Shown here: piece by piece, positions 10,220 through 21,300 of the stretch
Position numbering within the stretch: position 1 is the stretch's first letter
Layout: every line of letters begins with the position of its first letter
Assembly (NCBI GenBank): GCA_036417435.1
Contig: CM070905.1
Span: 65,241,092 to 65,305,091 of the forward strand
Direction of reading: 5' to 3'
From: Inia geoffrensis
Lineage: Eukaryota; Chordata; Mammalia; Artiodactyla; Iniidae
DNA: 64,000 nt
The notes under the pieces: model-generated
What the model saw: only the letters and a program-made list of their open reading frames with translations
The model's database searches: none
What the model was told of the DNA's origin: nothing
Program-made: the position numbers and the translations under genes

Positions 10220-13200
10220 ACGGTAATAGGAACATACTTATCGATAATTACCTTAAACGTGAATGGATTAAGTGTCCAACCAAAAGACACAGGCTCACTG
10301 AATGGATACAAAAACAAGACTCATATATATGCTGTCTACAAGAGACCTACTTCAGACCTAGGGACACATACAGACTGAAAGTGAGATGGAAAAAGACATT
10401 CCATGCACATTGAAATCAAAAGAAAGCTGGAGTAGCAATACTCATCAGATAAAATAGACTTTAAAATAAAATGTTACAAGAGACAAGGAAGGACACTACC
10501 TAATTATCAAGGGATCAATCCAAGAAGAAGATATAACAATTATAAATATATATGCACCCAACATAGGGCACCTCAATGCATAAGGCAACCGCTAACAGCT
10601 ATAAGAGAGGAAACTGACAGTAACACAATAATAGTGGGGGACTTTAACACCTCACTTACACCAATGAACAGATCATCCAAACAGAAAATTAATAAGGAAA
10701 CACAAGCTTTAAATGACAAAATAGACCAGATAGATTTAATTGATATTTATAGGACATTCCATCCAAAAACAGCAGATTACACTTTCTTCTCAAGTGTGCG
10801 CGGAACGTTCTCCAGGATTGATCACATCTTGGGTCACAAAGCAAGCCTCAGTAAATTTAAGAAAATTGAAATCATATCAAGCGTGTTTTCTGACCACAGT
10901 GCTATGAGATTAGAAATCAATTACAGGGGAAAAACCATAAAAAACAAACACATGGAGGCTAAACAATACGTTACTAAATAACCAAGAGATCACTGAAGAA
11001 ATCAAAGAGTAAATAAAAAAATACCAGAGACAAATGACAATGAAAACACAATGATCCAAGACCTATGGGATGCAGCAAAAGCAGTTCTAAGAGGAAAGTT
11101 TATAGCTATACAGGCCTACCTCAAGAATAAGAAAAATCTCAAACAATCTAACCTTATACCTAAAGGAGCTAGAGAAAGAAGAACAAAACCCAAAGTTAGT
11201 AGAAGGAAGGCAATCAAAAAGATCAGAGCAGAAGTAAATGAAATAGAAACAAAGGAAACAATAGCAAGGATCAATAAAACTAAAAGCTGGTTTTTTGAGA
11301 AGATAAACAAAATTGATAAACCATTAGCCAGACTCGTCAAGAAAAAGAGGGAGAGGTCTCAAATCAATAAAATTAAAAATGAAAAAGGAGAAATGACAAC
11401 TGACACTGCAGAAATACAAAGCATCCTAAGAGACTACTACAAGCAACTCTATGCCAATAAAATGGAAAACCTGGAAGAAATGGACAAATTCTTAGAAACG
11501 TATAACCTTCCAAGACTGAACCAGGAAGAAACAGAAAATATGAACAGGCCAATCACAAGTAATGAAATTGAAACTGTGATTAAAAATCTTCCAACAAACA
11601 AAAGTCCAGGACGAGATGGCTTCATAGGTGAATTCTATCAAACATTTAGAGAAGAGCTAACACCTCTCCTTCTCAAACTGTTCCAAAAAATTGCAGAGAA
11701 AGGAACACTCCCAAACTCATTCTATGAGGCCACCATCACCCTGATACCAAAACCAGACAAAGATACTACAAAAAAAGAAAATTACAGACCAATATCACTG
11801 ATGAATATAGATTCAAAAATAGTGAACAAAATACTAGCAAACAGAATCCAACAGCACATTAAAAAGATCATACACCATGATCAAGTGGGATTTATCCCAG
11901 GGATGCAAGAATTCTTCAATATATGCAAATCAATCAATGTGATACACCATATTAACAAACTGAAGAATAAAAACCATATGATCATCTCAATAGATGCAGA
12001 AAAAGCTTTTGACAAAATTCAACACCCATTTATGATAAAAACTCTCCAGAAAGTGGACATAGAGGGAACCTACCTCAACATAATAAAGGTCATGTATGAC
12101 AAACCCACAGCAAACATCTTTCTCAGTGGTGAAAAACTGAAAGCATTTCCTCTAAGATCAGGAACGAGACAAGGATGTCCATTCTCACCACTATTATTCA
12201 ACATAGTTTTGGAAGTCCTAGCCACAGCAATCAGAGAAGAAAAAGAAATAAAAGTAATACAAATTGGAAAAGAAGAAGTAAAACTGTCACTGTTTGGAGA
12301 TGACATGATACTATACATAGAGAATCCTAAACATGCCAACAGAAAACTACTAGAGTTAATCAATGAATTTAGTAAAGTTGCAGGATACAAAATTAATGCA
12401 CAGAAATCTCTTGCATTCCTATATACTAATGATGAAAAATCTGAAAGAAAAATTAAGGAAACACTCCCATTTACCATTGCAACAAAAAGAATAAAATACC
12501 TAGGAATAAACCTACCTAGGGAGACAAAAGACCTGTATGCAGAAAACTATAAGACACTGCTGAAAGAAATTAAAGATGATACCAACAGATGGATAGATAT
12601 ACCATGTTCTTGCATTGGAAGGATCAATATTGTGAAAATGAGTATACTACCCAAAGCAATCTACAGATTCAATGCAATCCCTGTCAAATTACCAATGGCA
12701 TTTTTCACAGAACTAGAAAAAAATCTTAAAATTTGTATGGAGACACAAAGATCCCGAATAGCCAAAGCAGTCTTGAGGGAATAAAATGGAGCTGGAGGAA
12801 TCAGACTCCCTGACTTCAGACTATACTACAAAGCTACAGTAATCAAGACAATATGGTACTGGCACAAAAACAGAAATATAGATCAATGGAACAAGATAGA
12901 AAGCCCAGAGATAAACCCATGCACCTATGGTCAACTAATCTATGACAGAGGAGGCAAGGATATACAATGGAGAAAAGACAGTCTCTTCAATAAGTCTTGC
13001 TGGGAAAACTGGACAGCTGCATGTAAAAGAATGAAATTAGAACACTCCCTAACACCATACACAAAAATAAACTCAAAATGGATTAGAGACCTAAATGTAA
13101 GACTGGACACTATAAAACTCTTAGAGGAGAGCATAGGAAGAACACTCTTTGACATAAATCACAGCAAGATCTTTTTTGATCCACCTCCTAGAGTAGTGGA

Positions 13201-14013
13201 AATAAAAACAAAAATAAGCAAATGTTACCTCATGAAACTTAAAAGCTTTTGCACCGCAAAGGAAACCATAAATAAGACGAAAAGACAGCCCTCAGAATGG
13301 GATAAAATATTTGCAAAAGAATCAATGGACAAAGGATTAATCTCCAGAATATGTAAACAGCTCACGCAGCTCAATAGTAAAAAAACAAATGACCCAATCC
13401 AAAAATGGACTGAAGACCTAAATCGAAATTTCTCCAAAGAAGACATACAGATGGCCAAGAGGCACATGAAAAGCTGTTCAACATCACTAATTATTAGAGA
13501 AATGCAAATCAAAACTACAGTGAGGTATCACCTCATACCAGTTAGAATGGGCATCATCAGAAAATCTACAAACAACAAGTGCTGGAGAGGGTGTGGAGAA
13601 AAGGGAACCCTCTTGCACTCTTGGTGGGAATGTAAATTGATACAGCCACTATGGAGAACAGTATAGAGGTTCCTTAAAAAACTAACAATAGAATTACCAT
13701 ATGACCCAGCCATCCCACTACTGGGCATATACCCAGAGAAAAACATAATTCAGAAAGATACATGCACCCCAATGTTCATTGTAGCACTATTTACAATAGC
13801 CAGGTCACGGAAGCAACCTAAGTGTCCAGTGACAGACAAATGGATAAAGAAGATGTGGTACATATATACAATGGAATGTTACTCAGCCATAAAATGGAAC
13901 GAAATTGGTCATTTGTTGAGACGTGGATGGATCTAGAGACTGTCATACAGAGTGAAGTAAGTCAGAAAGAGAAAAACAAATATCATATATTAACGCATAT
14001 ATGTGGAACCTAG
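10220..14013 (+). pseudogene. L1 ORF2 (endonuclease / reverse transcriptase), multiply broken
   Basis: ORF2p nicks DNA and copies L1 RNA. The expected start codon is ACG (10220-10222) followed by VIGTYLSIITLNVNG. A one-base loss near 10274 and later defects break the endonuclease; still visible are CLQET (about 10332), GDFN (10640s) and SDHSAM (10890s). A two-base loss near 10947 and a TAA near 11011 separate the endonuclease from a long open stretch, 11051-12784 (577 codons), holding the reverse transcriptase: [11 protein letters not shown] and, at 12293-12304, FGDD where L1 has F/YADD. TAA at 12782-12784 replaces Lys; the same frame reopens to TAG at 13664-13666, which replaces Trp. The cysteine motif [18 protein letters not shown] is intact. 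A frameshift near 13907 precedes the natural stop at 14011-14013. Confidence 0.95.
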
Positions 14014-14227
14014 AAAAATGGTACAGATGAACCGGTTTGCAGGGCAGAAATTGAGACACAGATGTAGAAAACAAACTTATGGACACCAAGGGGGGAAGCG
14101 GCGGGCGGCGGCGGTTGTGGTGTGATGAATTGAGAGATTGGGATTGACTAGTATACACTGATGTGTATAAAATTGATGACTAATAAGAACCTGCTGTATA
14201 AAAAAATAAATAAAATTAAATTTAAAA
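14014..14227 (+). other. L1 3' UTR and A-rich tail
   Basis: Contains a G-rich GGCGGGCGGCGGCGG stretch (14097-14114), GAGATTGGGATTGACTAG and GATGACTAATAAGAACCTGC, then AAAAAAATAAATAAAATT. The same 3' end, closely related, is seen in the short stub at 55357-55500. Confidence 0.9.
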
Positions 14228-14494
14228 ACAAATCCCTGAAAAATAAAGGTGCTCGATGCTATCTATTATCTCAGTATGTATTCTGCAAGAGAAAAAGGAT
14301 GTTAGTGGAAAATATGGTGAATATGAATAAAGTCTGTAGTTTAGCTAATAGTAGTGTTAGTGTTTTAGTTTTGAAGTGCACCATAATTATTTCAAATGCT
14401 AAGCTTAGGGGATCTGGGTGAAGTCTATAAAGAAACTCTCAGCACCATCTTTGCAACTTTTATGTAAATCTAAAATCATTCCAAAAATAAAAAT
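14228..14494 (+). repeat. Host L1 remnant plus 3' tail of a third, older L1
   Basis: 14230-14251 (AATCCCTGAAAAATAAAGGT) continues the ORF1 region of the host from 9162. At about 14252 it changes to an L1 3' UTR end: TTTAGCTAATAGTAGTGTTA near 14340, GGGGATCTGGGTGAAGTCTA near 14407, ACTCTCAGCACCATCTTTGC AACTTTTATGTAAATC near 14434, then CCAAAAATAAAAAT. The host ORF1 text resumes at 14495 with GAAATAAAGAAG, so this roughly 240-bp tail is itself an insertion. Confidence 0.75.
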
Positions 14495-15380
14495 GAAATA
14501 AAGAAGTTTTTAGGTAAAACATGACATTTGTCACCAGTAGAAGCAGACTATAAGTACGCTAATAGAAATTCTTTACACTTAAGGAAAGTATTTCCAGATG
14601 GATGCATAAAACCAGAGGGAGAAATAAAGGACAATTGAAGGTATAAATATATGAGTTAATATGAAAGGATATTGGTGTTTAAAACAACAATAATAATATC
14701 TTTGTGGTTTATAATACATGTGAATGTAAAGTATATGACTATAATGTCATAAATGTCAAGAGGCATGTAAGTGGAGTTACATTGTTAAAAGGTCATTGCA
14801 TTATTTGGAAATTATAATAGTACTAATATTAGGAGGATTGCATGGTGGCAAAGGTGAATATTATAATCTCTAGGGTAACTTCTAAAAAGTAATAAAAATG
14901 TAAACAAACAGGCTAAAAGAAGAAACAAAAAGAAGTAAATAAAAATTTATTGAATTCTACAGAAGGCAGGACAAGATTTAAAAAGGAACAAAGACCAGAT
15001 GGAGCAAAGAGAAACAGTTATTGAGATATTGTTAAATGCAACTGCATTGGTTGTTACATATAATGGAGTAATCACTATTTAAAAGACAAATGGTTTTTAA
15101 AAATGAGATTTAAATATATGCTTTCTAAAGAGATTCATTTTAAATATAGACAGATTAAAAGTAAAAGAATGAAAGAAGATATAGCATATAAACTGTAACA
15201 AAAAGAAATTCAATATAGCTATAATAATATCAGGCATAGAAGCTTTACTGCAAGAATTATTGAAAGATATGAAAGAGATATTTCATAATGAAAAAGGATC
15301 AATTAAACAGGAAGCCCAAACAATCCTAAACATGTATGCCCTTAATGATACAACTTCGAAATATATAAAAATTGACATAA
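14495..15380 (+). repeat. Host L1 continued: ORF1 end, inter-ORF region, start of ORF2 endonuclease
   Basis: GAAATAAAGAAGTTTTTAGG (14495) followed by TTTGTCACCAGTAGAAGCAG (14526) matches the end of L1M ORF1. TATCTTTGTGGTTTATAATA (14698) and CTCTAGGGTAACTTCTAAAA (14870) match the inter-ORF region. AATAATATCAGGCATAGAAG (15223) and CCCAAACAATCCTAAACATG TATGCCC (15317) match the endonuclease domain of ORF2. There are many stops and no open frame. The match fades near 15380. Confidence 0.8.
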
Positions 15381-16153
15381 TTAATTATTATTGTGGATTT
15401 ATCTATTTCTCATTTTAATCCTGTCAATTATATTCTAGATCTTGATCTGTGTAGTAATTGCATTTAACATTTGGGTACTGTATATATATGTCAATAAAAA
15501 AGTTTATAAAAATACACTATGGGCCATTTATCCAGGTAACAATGTTTAATATGGTATATTTCTTTTATATTTTACCAAATTCCTGAAACTAAATAGTAAG
15601 TAGTTTTACATTAGCTGTTGCTAGCATGTTTAAATTATGTTTGATAGATAGGAGAGGTCACAAAACTCATCATAGTCATTAAAGAGTTTGTGACACACAG
15701 TACGTGTAAAGGTTCCATTATCCTAAAAGCATAGTGAGAAATATGAGTTAAATTGTATTTTAAGATATTCCTCAAGAAATGATCTTCTTTATAAATATTA
15801 TGGAAACAAGATATTACCATAAATATTGCAAGATCTAGAAAGACCAATAAATAGCGGCTAAACTTTCAGGAACATTTAGATAAGCAAGTTCTGAAATTAG
15901 TATTTATTTTCTGGCATCCTCTTAGACAAAGCTATTAGGATACATATTCTAGTATACATTATATTCTTTAAGATACTTCAATTTCATTCAGTTCTCTTAA
16001 CAACTTTCTAAGATATTAATGACCTATATTTTCCATATGAAACATTTGCATTTGCTGGTGGTTAATAGCTACCATATGTTTTTCATGGTTGTTGCTAATG
16101 AAAATTTAGACAAGAATTTGAGAAAGTGCTATGAGAAATTTTTGTAGTGTGTA
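15381..16153. other. No recognised feature
   Basis: Very AT-rich. It may contain further decayed L1 sequence, for example GGATTTATCTATTTCTCA near 15396, but I cannot assign it. A short minus-strand frame at 15635-15847 has no domain. Confidence 0.35.
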
Positions 16154-16439
16154 CAGACAGTCCCTCATTTATGATGGTTCGAATTAAGATTTTTTGACTT
16201 TGCAATGGTGTGAAATAAGTTACATGAGATATTCAACATTTTATTATAAAATAGACTGTGTGAGATGATTTTGCCCAACTGTAAGCTAATACAAGTATTC
16301 TGAACATGTTTAAGATAGGCTAGGCTAAACTATGATGTTCCATAGATTAGGTCTACTAAATGCATTTTCAGGTTATGATATTTTCAACTTACAATGGGTT
16401 TCCTGGGATGGAACCCCATCGTCAGTTGAGGAAGATCTG
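16154..16439. mobile_element. Non-autonomous DNA transposon with inverted ends and TA target duplication
   Basis: The ends are inverted copies: CAGACAGTCCCTCATTTATG ATGG at 16154 and, read from the right end on the minus strand, CAGATCTTCCTCAACTGACG ATGG. Both ends are bordered by TA (16152-16153 and 16440-16441), the target duplication of Tc1/mariner-type elements including pogo/Tigger. The 286-bp element has no transposase frame. Internal blocks AGATGATTTTGCCCAACTGT and GATAGGCTAGGCTAAACTAT agree with a repeat I have met in mammals; the family name is not asserted. Confidence 0.85.
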
Positions 16440-16441
16440 TA

Positions 16442-19400
16442 CTTTGTTCTAAGAGATCTATAAAGTGATTATGAGTCTCATAATCTTTAAAATATTTATA
16501 TAGATTTTTTTTAGTATGTTTTGTGACAATTATTACATACTCAGGAAGCAACTGAGGTACACTTTAGTCCTGTACTAGTTGAAGCATATTAGACTTGGAG
16601 TTGGACTTAAAGGATAGGTAGGATTTAGACCAAGATAAAGTTACCTAATACAGGAAGAAGAACCAATCATAGTATCATACTGAGAAATAAAAATATATAT
16701 ATAATGAGATTCCCTGCCTACAACTCAGATATTTGTGTAGAAGATGCCATGTGCTGCCTAGATTCTTCCTCAGGACTGGTGAATTTATTCCCCCAACTAC
16801 AGAATATGCTGCTGACAGACAACTGTCAACTCTCAGTTCCTTTTGGGTTTGTCTCAGTTGAAGAGAATCATGTAGCCAAAGGTCATACCCTGTTCTAGGA
16901 AAACCTGAATCCAAAGACTGAATGATGACTTTGTATAAAGGCCTGGCCCCCTTAACCCCAGCTCTGGACACTTCTGAGAAGTCATCCCAGCTGCAGAATA
17001 TAGGGCCGACTGAGTTCTTCACTGAGGCTACATTGTATTCAAACTTCTCTTTCTGTCCAATCCTTCTTTCTTTCCTTTCTCCTAAATATTTTGCCTTGAA
17101 GAGAAAAGCTAATGTCAGTCTCAGAGTTTGCTTTGCATGAGTACAGTTATTTTCTTAAGTTTCAGCCTTATTTGTTACTACATTAAGGGCGATTAGGAGA
17201 GGGTTACTCATTGCTTGCAACAGAGTCTAAAACTGGAGAACTGTGTCTCTGCCTTGACGTGGGAGTAGTTGCTACTGAATGCCATTGGAGGCCAGGAGAA
17301 AAGAGCATGAGGGAGCTGCTTCAGATATATGACAGTGCAGCTGCAATCCTTAGAAGACATTGGTAGATGAGCTCCTGCAGAGGTGGGTAAGGATGGGTAT
17401 ATTGTAAACTGATCTTATGATCAGAGATCGGTGATGCCAGATATTCACAGTTAATCAAAGTCTTGGTGAGGATATAGGTTTAGAAGATAAGAGGACATGG
17501 AAGAATGATAAGTGGTATGTTAGAAGTTTCATTGAACATTTGAGAATGACCTACAGATTTTATTTTTCCCCTTAAATAGTTTATTGGCAGTGAGCTAGAA
17601 AGGGCAATGGATTAATATATACGGATGACAACACCGGGCACCAGTGTCATGAAGGAGGCAAGAATGATGGGAAAGAGCTGTGGAACTCTGAATGAGGTCC
17701 CCTCTTCAAGAGTGAATGTGTGAGGAGGGTGAGGCCTGGAGTGTGGCAAGGAGTATGATGGGCATGTTATAGTTCTTTTTTTCCTAGAAAAGAGAGGACA
17801 TAAACCACTGAAGATAAATTGAATTATTGCAAAAAGGAATTATAATAAATAATTAGAGGTAGGAAATTCCTTGAAAAGTTAAAAGGAGATAGTTGAGAGT
17901 CTCATAATAAAAATGACCCATGTCATTTTCTTCACAGATAAATAGTGACTTTTTTTCTAACAAGGAAAATTTTAAGTTCAAACATGTTATTGAGCATCTT
18001 GGAAATGACCACAAAATTTTTTAATAAGAGTCCAGTAGGTCCCGAGCAATGTGTTTGGCATACAGAGGAAGTAAAGCTACAGTCTTTGCCCTTGAGAGGA
18101 AATAATATTTTCTTTCATAGACAGAGTTATAAAAGAACACAATCCAAGGCAATGCACTTACTGAAAGATGAACAGTATGTGCCATCGTAATTTTCCAAGT
18201 TCAAAGACACTTAAGTTAGAGATTAAATGCTGGTATTTGGTTTCCCATAAATGTTTACACTTCTTTCTAGGAATGAGAGGGCTGTAAGATTGGTATTAGT
18301 AGTTTGAGCCCTTGCTCAGAGTATCCAAAACTCCATTCATGTTGGATGATTTGCTAGGTTATAATCTTACTTTCCACCGTATGTCATGGAAAATTATTTT
18401 CTCAAGTGAAAAGTAGATATCAAGAGTTGATATCTTTCTTTCTCATTTTGAAGAGATAGATGTTGAGGTTGTGTGATTCCTGAACGCCACTGATTAGGAA
18501 GGCTTCCTTTGTTTCTTGTTTTTGGTCTACCACTTTCTCTGGTGATTCTTCACATCTCTTATGATTTGCAAATCAGTGGGGTTTGGTCTGGCATCCTAGA
18601 CAGCTTGGTGTCTTAGGTCTGTCAACTTCTTCTTTAAGATGTTGATTCACACTCTTGACATCTACTTCCTTTTTATTATTTTTTCTCCCTGTGGTAACAG
18701 TAGAATTAAACACTGTCTGTAGATCTGGTTTTATAGGAATTTTCTGAGCTCTCTTGAATTCTTGAGAGAAACAAGGTTCGGTATATTCTACTTTGTGTTA
18801 TACGTTGGTGAAAACTGTGGACCACTAACTTTTTGTAGCTCAGGATGCCTTTCTAGGGATTACAGGGGATAAACTAATGTTTTTCAGAAGTCTTCCGGGT
18901 TTGGTATCCCATTGACTTGGCATCCACCATCAAATAGTTTCACTGAATATTCATTCATTAGAGGAGTACATGTATATTGAGATTCAGGATTACGCTTGGC
19001 GATCCCATCTCTCTTTAGCATAGTGGGCTGGAAAGGGTGCAAACCCGAATCACAGGATAATAAGACAACTTACCTCATTGACTGTAATAAGAAAAAGTTG
19101 GACATTTAAAAGGGCTCAGAATAAATTTGTAAGCCTCTTTTCTTTTTCTATTACTTGATATAATGTCTTAAACAAGTTTGTATTTTCTTGTCCACAATTC
19201 CCAGTGTATGATCATTCCCTCAGTGATCAGAGATTTCCACATTTCTTGAGGAGAGTTAAGACGGTTGTAATTGGAATGCATAGAAAAAGAATCAATGGCT
19301 GTTCAGTCTTTGACTTCTAAAACAGGCTTTTGAAACTCACATCAAAATCAATATTTTCAAAAGCCAGAGCTTGCATTACAAGAACTGAGTTTGATTGAAA

Positions 19401-19539
19401 GAAAAACAGTCTCTTGAGAATCAAAAGGGAAGACTCTAAAAGAAGCAAGCACAGACACTGGGACAATAACGACAGATAGAAAAGAGACCAGAGAAGGGTC
19501 CAACTACCCCACCCTCTAGGACACTAGGTAAGCAACAAC
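16442..19539. other. No gene recognised; possible LTR-like block at about 16700-17110
   Basis: At 16700-17110 a TATA-like TTGTATAAAGGCCTGG (16930-16945), a CAACTGTCAACTCTCAGTTC block and pyrimidine-rich CTTTCTGTCCAATCCTTCTT recall an old LTR, but termini and target duplication are not visible. The overlapping frames there (16675-17022 minus, 16704-17140 plus) have no domains. The remaining 2.4 kb holds nothing nameable; 18040-18190 may be L2 debris. Confidence 0.3.
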
Positions 19540-19995
19540 TGGTGTATCAGTTAGGAATTGTGTTTGGTTTCATTTAACAGAAGTCAGCCAAATGTGCCTT
19601 AACCAGGCATGGGTTTATTTAAAAAGAAGTCCAGAAAAAGGCATTCAAGGCTGGCACAGCAGTTCCATAATATCAATACCCAGGGCTCTATCCTTCTGCT
19701 CTGTTATCCAGTTATCTCTATCTGGCTTTCATTCACATGGTGATTTCATGGTCACAATATGGCTGCTCCAGCCCCACATCTGTCCTCAGTAGACAGAAAA
19801 CGAAGACAACAGGGAAAGCAAAACACTCCAGAAGTATGCTAAGGTATTAAAAGCTAAAGTTGCTTTTGCTACACTTAATTGCAAAGGAGTCTAGGAAATG
19901 TCAGGTTTTTTATAAAAGTGCAGTTTCCTCAAAGAAAAATTTTACCAGGTTGGAGGTAAAAGAATGAAGAGTTGGATGGGAAATACGTTAGGGGG
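19540..19995. repeat. Unclassified old mammalian interspersed repeat
   Basis: The order GTATCAGTTAGGAATTGTGT, CATTTAACAGAAGTCAGCCA, AAGGCTGGCACAGCAGTTCC, TCACAATATGGCTGCTCCAG and AAGGAGTCTAGGAAATGTCA matches a medium-copy repeat I recognise by pattern but cannot name with confidence. No coding potential. Confidence 0.45.
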
Positions 19996-20168
19996 ATGTT
20001 GGTAAGACCTGAGACGTAAGTCCTCCCAGAGGGTACCACTTGGAGAGAAGCTGAGTGTATATCATTGTGCCAATGCTGTGAGCTTTAGGAAGTCTGTGCA
20101 AAGAATCCTCATTAATTTTGGAAGGGGAAGGGGCCAGGGAGGACTTCCCATTGACATCTGCCTGAAGC

Positions 20169-20371
20169 TTTTTTTTTTTTTACGATACACGGGCCTCTCA
20201 CCGTCGCGGCCCCTCCCGTTGCGGAGCACAGGCTCCGGACGCGCAAGCCCAGCGGCCATGGCTCACGGGCCCAGCCGCTCCGCGGCATGCGGGATCTTCC
20301 CGGACCGGGGCACGAACCCGTGTCCGCTGCATCGGCAGGCGGACGCTCAACCACTGCGCCACCAGGGAAGC
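20169..20371 (-). mobile_element. CHR-2-type tRNA-derived SINE
   Basis: Read on the minus strand it starts at the tRNA-like head with an A box (TGGCGCAGTGG) and a B-box-like GGTTCGTGCCC, and ends in an A tail (the T-run from 20169). Flanking 16-bp target duplications starting TCTGCCTGAAGC lie at about 20157-20172 and 20372-20387, and are identical. Low divergence from the other copies marks it as young. Confidence 0.96.
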
Positions 20372-20470
20372 TCTGCCTGAAGCTTTTATAACGTGTATTT
20401 GAATTGCCTCCTTTGGAACTGGCTTTTCAGTGGTTAGAAGTTCATAGCCTCAGAAATGGAGGGTGGGAAT

Positions 20471-21085
20471 GTTCATCACAGCACTATTTACAATAGCCAG
20501 GCCTGGAAGCAACCTAAGCGTCCATGGACAGATGAATGGATAAAGATGTGCCTCATATATCCAATGGAATATTACTCAGCCATAAAAAGAAACGAAACTG
20601 AGTTATTTGTAGTGACGTGGATGGACCTAGAGTCTGTCATACAGAGTGAAGTAAGTCAGAAAGAGAAAAACAAATACTGTATGCTAACACATATATATGA
20701 AATCTAAGAAAAAAAAATTGTTCTGAAGAACCTAGGGGTAGGGCAGGAATAAAGACGCAGACGTAGAGAATGGACTTGAGAGCAGGGGAGGGGGAAGGGT
20801 AAGCTGAGACGAAGTGAGAGAGTGGCATGGACATATATACACTACCAAGTGTAAGATACATAGCTAGTGGGAAGCAGCCGCATAGCACAGGGAGATCAGC
20901 TTGGTGCTTTGTGACCACCTAGAGGGGTGGGATAGGGAGGGTGGGAGGGAGACTCAAGAGGGAGTGGATATGGGGATATATGTGTATGTAGAGCTGACTC
21001 CCTTTGTTATACAGCAGCAACTAACATAACAATGTAAAGCAATTATACTCCAATAAAGATGTTAAAAAATAAATAAATAAAATCA
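20471..21085 (+). mobile_element. L1 3' end (last part of ORF2 plus 3' UTR), 5'-truncated
   Basis: Encodes the last part of ORF2p: MEYYSAIKRNETELFVVTWM then QSEVSQKEKNKY, ending at 20707, with one frameshift near 20545. The 3' UTR differs from that of the 9163 element: GTGACCACCTAGAGGGGTGG and GGGAAGCAGCCGCATAGCAC, ending CCAATAAAGATG and an AAATAAATAAAT tail. The same subfamily appears in antisense at 63032-63589. Confidence 0.93.
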
Positions 21086-21124
21086 CTTGATACATTTAAG
21101 AAAAAGAAAAAAGAAAAAAAAAAC

Positions 21125-21300
21125 CCTACTACGTGTAAAATAAATAAACAGCAAGGATATATTGTACAGCAGGTGGAAACATGGCCACTATTTTGTAATA
21201 ACTTTAATGGAGTTTAATCTATAAAAATATTGAATCAGTATGTTGTTCACCTGAAACTAATATAATATTGTAAATCAACTATACTTCAATTTAAAAAAAT
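21125..21300 (+). repeat. Older L1 3' terminus
   Basis: AACAGCAAGGATATATTGTA, TAATCTATAAAAATATTGAA and ACCTGAAACTAATATAATAT TGTAAATCAAC followed by an A tail are the typical last 170 bases of an older L1 subfamily in this lineage. It directly follows the 20471 element. Confidence 0.85.

Larger units (their letters stand above)
9163..14227 (+). mobile_element. Long interspersed element L1, 5'-truncated, about 5.1 kb
   Basis: L1 retrotransposes by target-primed reverse transcription using ORF1p (an RNA chaperone) and ORF2p (endonuclease and reverse transcriptase). This copy starts just upstream of ORF1 (CATCCACCAGAGGGCCGACA near 9170), then has ORF1 (9256-10161), an inter-ORF spacer of 58 bp, ORF2 (10220-14013), a 3' UTR with a GGCGGGCGGCGGCGG tract (14097-14114) and an A-rich tail (14200-14227). 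Possible target duplications AAAT(GT)CCCTGA flank it at about 9149-9160 and 14230-14239. The 5' UTR promoter is missing, so it was probably dead on arrival. It is now also mutated in both reading frames. Confidence 0.96.

Noticed and set aside
11051..12784. Possible host reverse-transcriptase gene (577 codons)
   Set aside because: It is the middle of L1 ORF2 with L1 sequence on both sides, a 3' UTR and an A tail.
9163..14227. Currently active, mobile L1
   Set aside because: No 5' UTR, ORF1 stop, lost ORF2 start codon, several frameshifts and stops in ORF2.
20062..20380. Open frames with a recurring protein text (for example AHGPSRSAACGIFPDRGTNP) here and at 23471, 28578, 30520, 31886, 37383, 38197, 44702, 53869 and 55701, which look like a conserved small protein family
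   Set aside because: All coincide with CHR-2 SINE copies. The similarity is that of the SINE DNA, in several frames and both strands.
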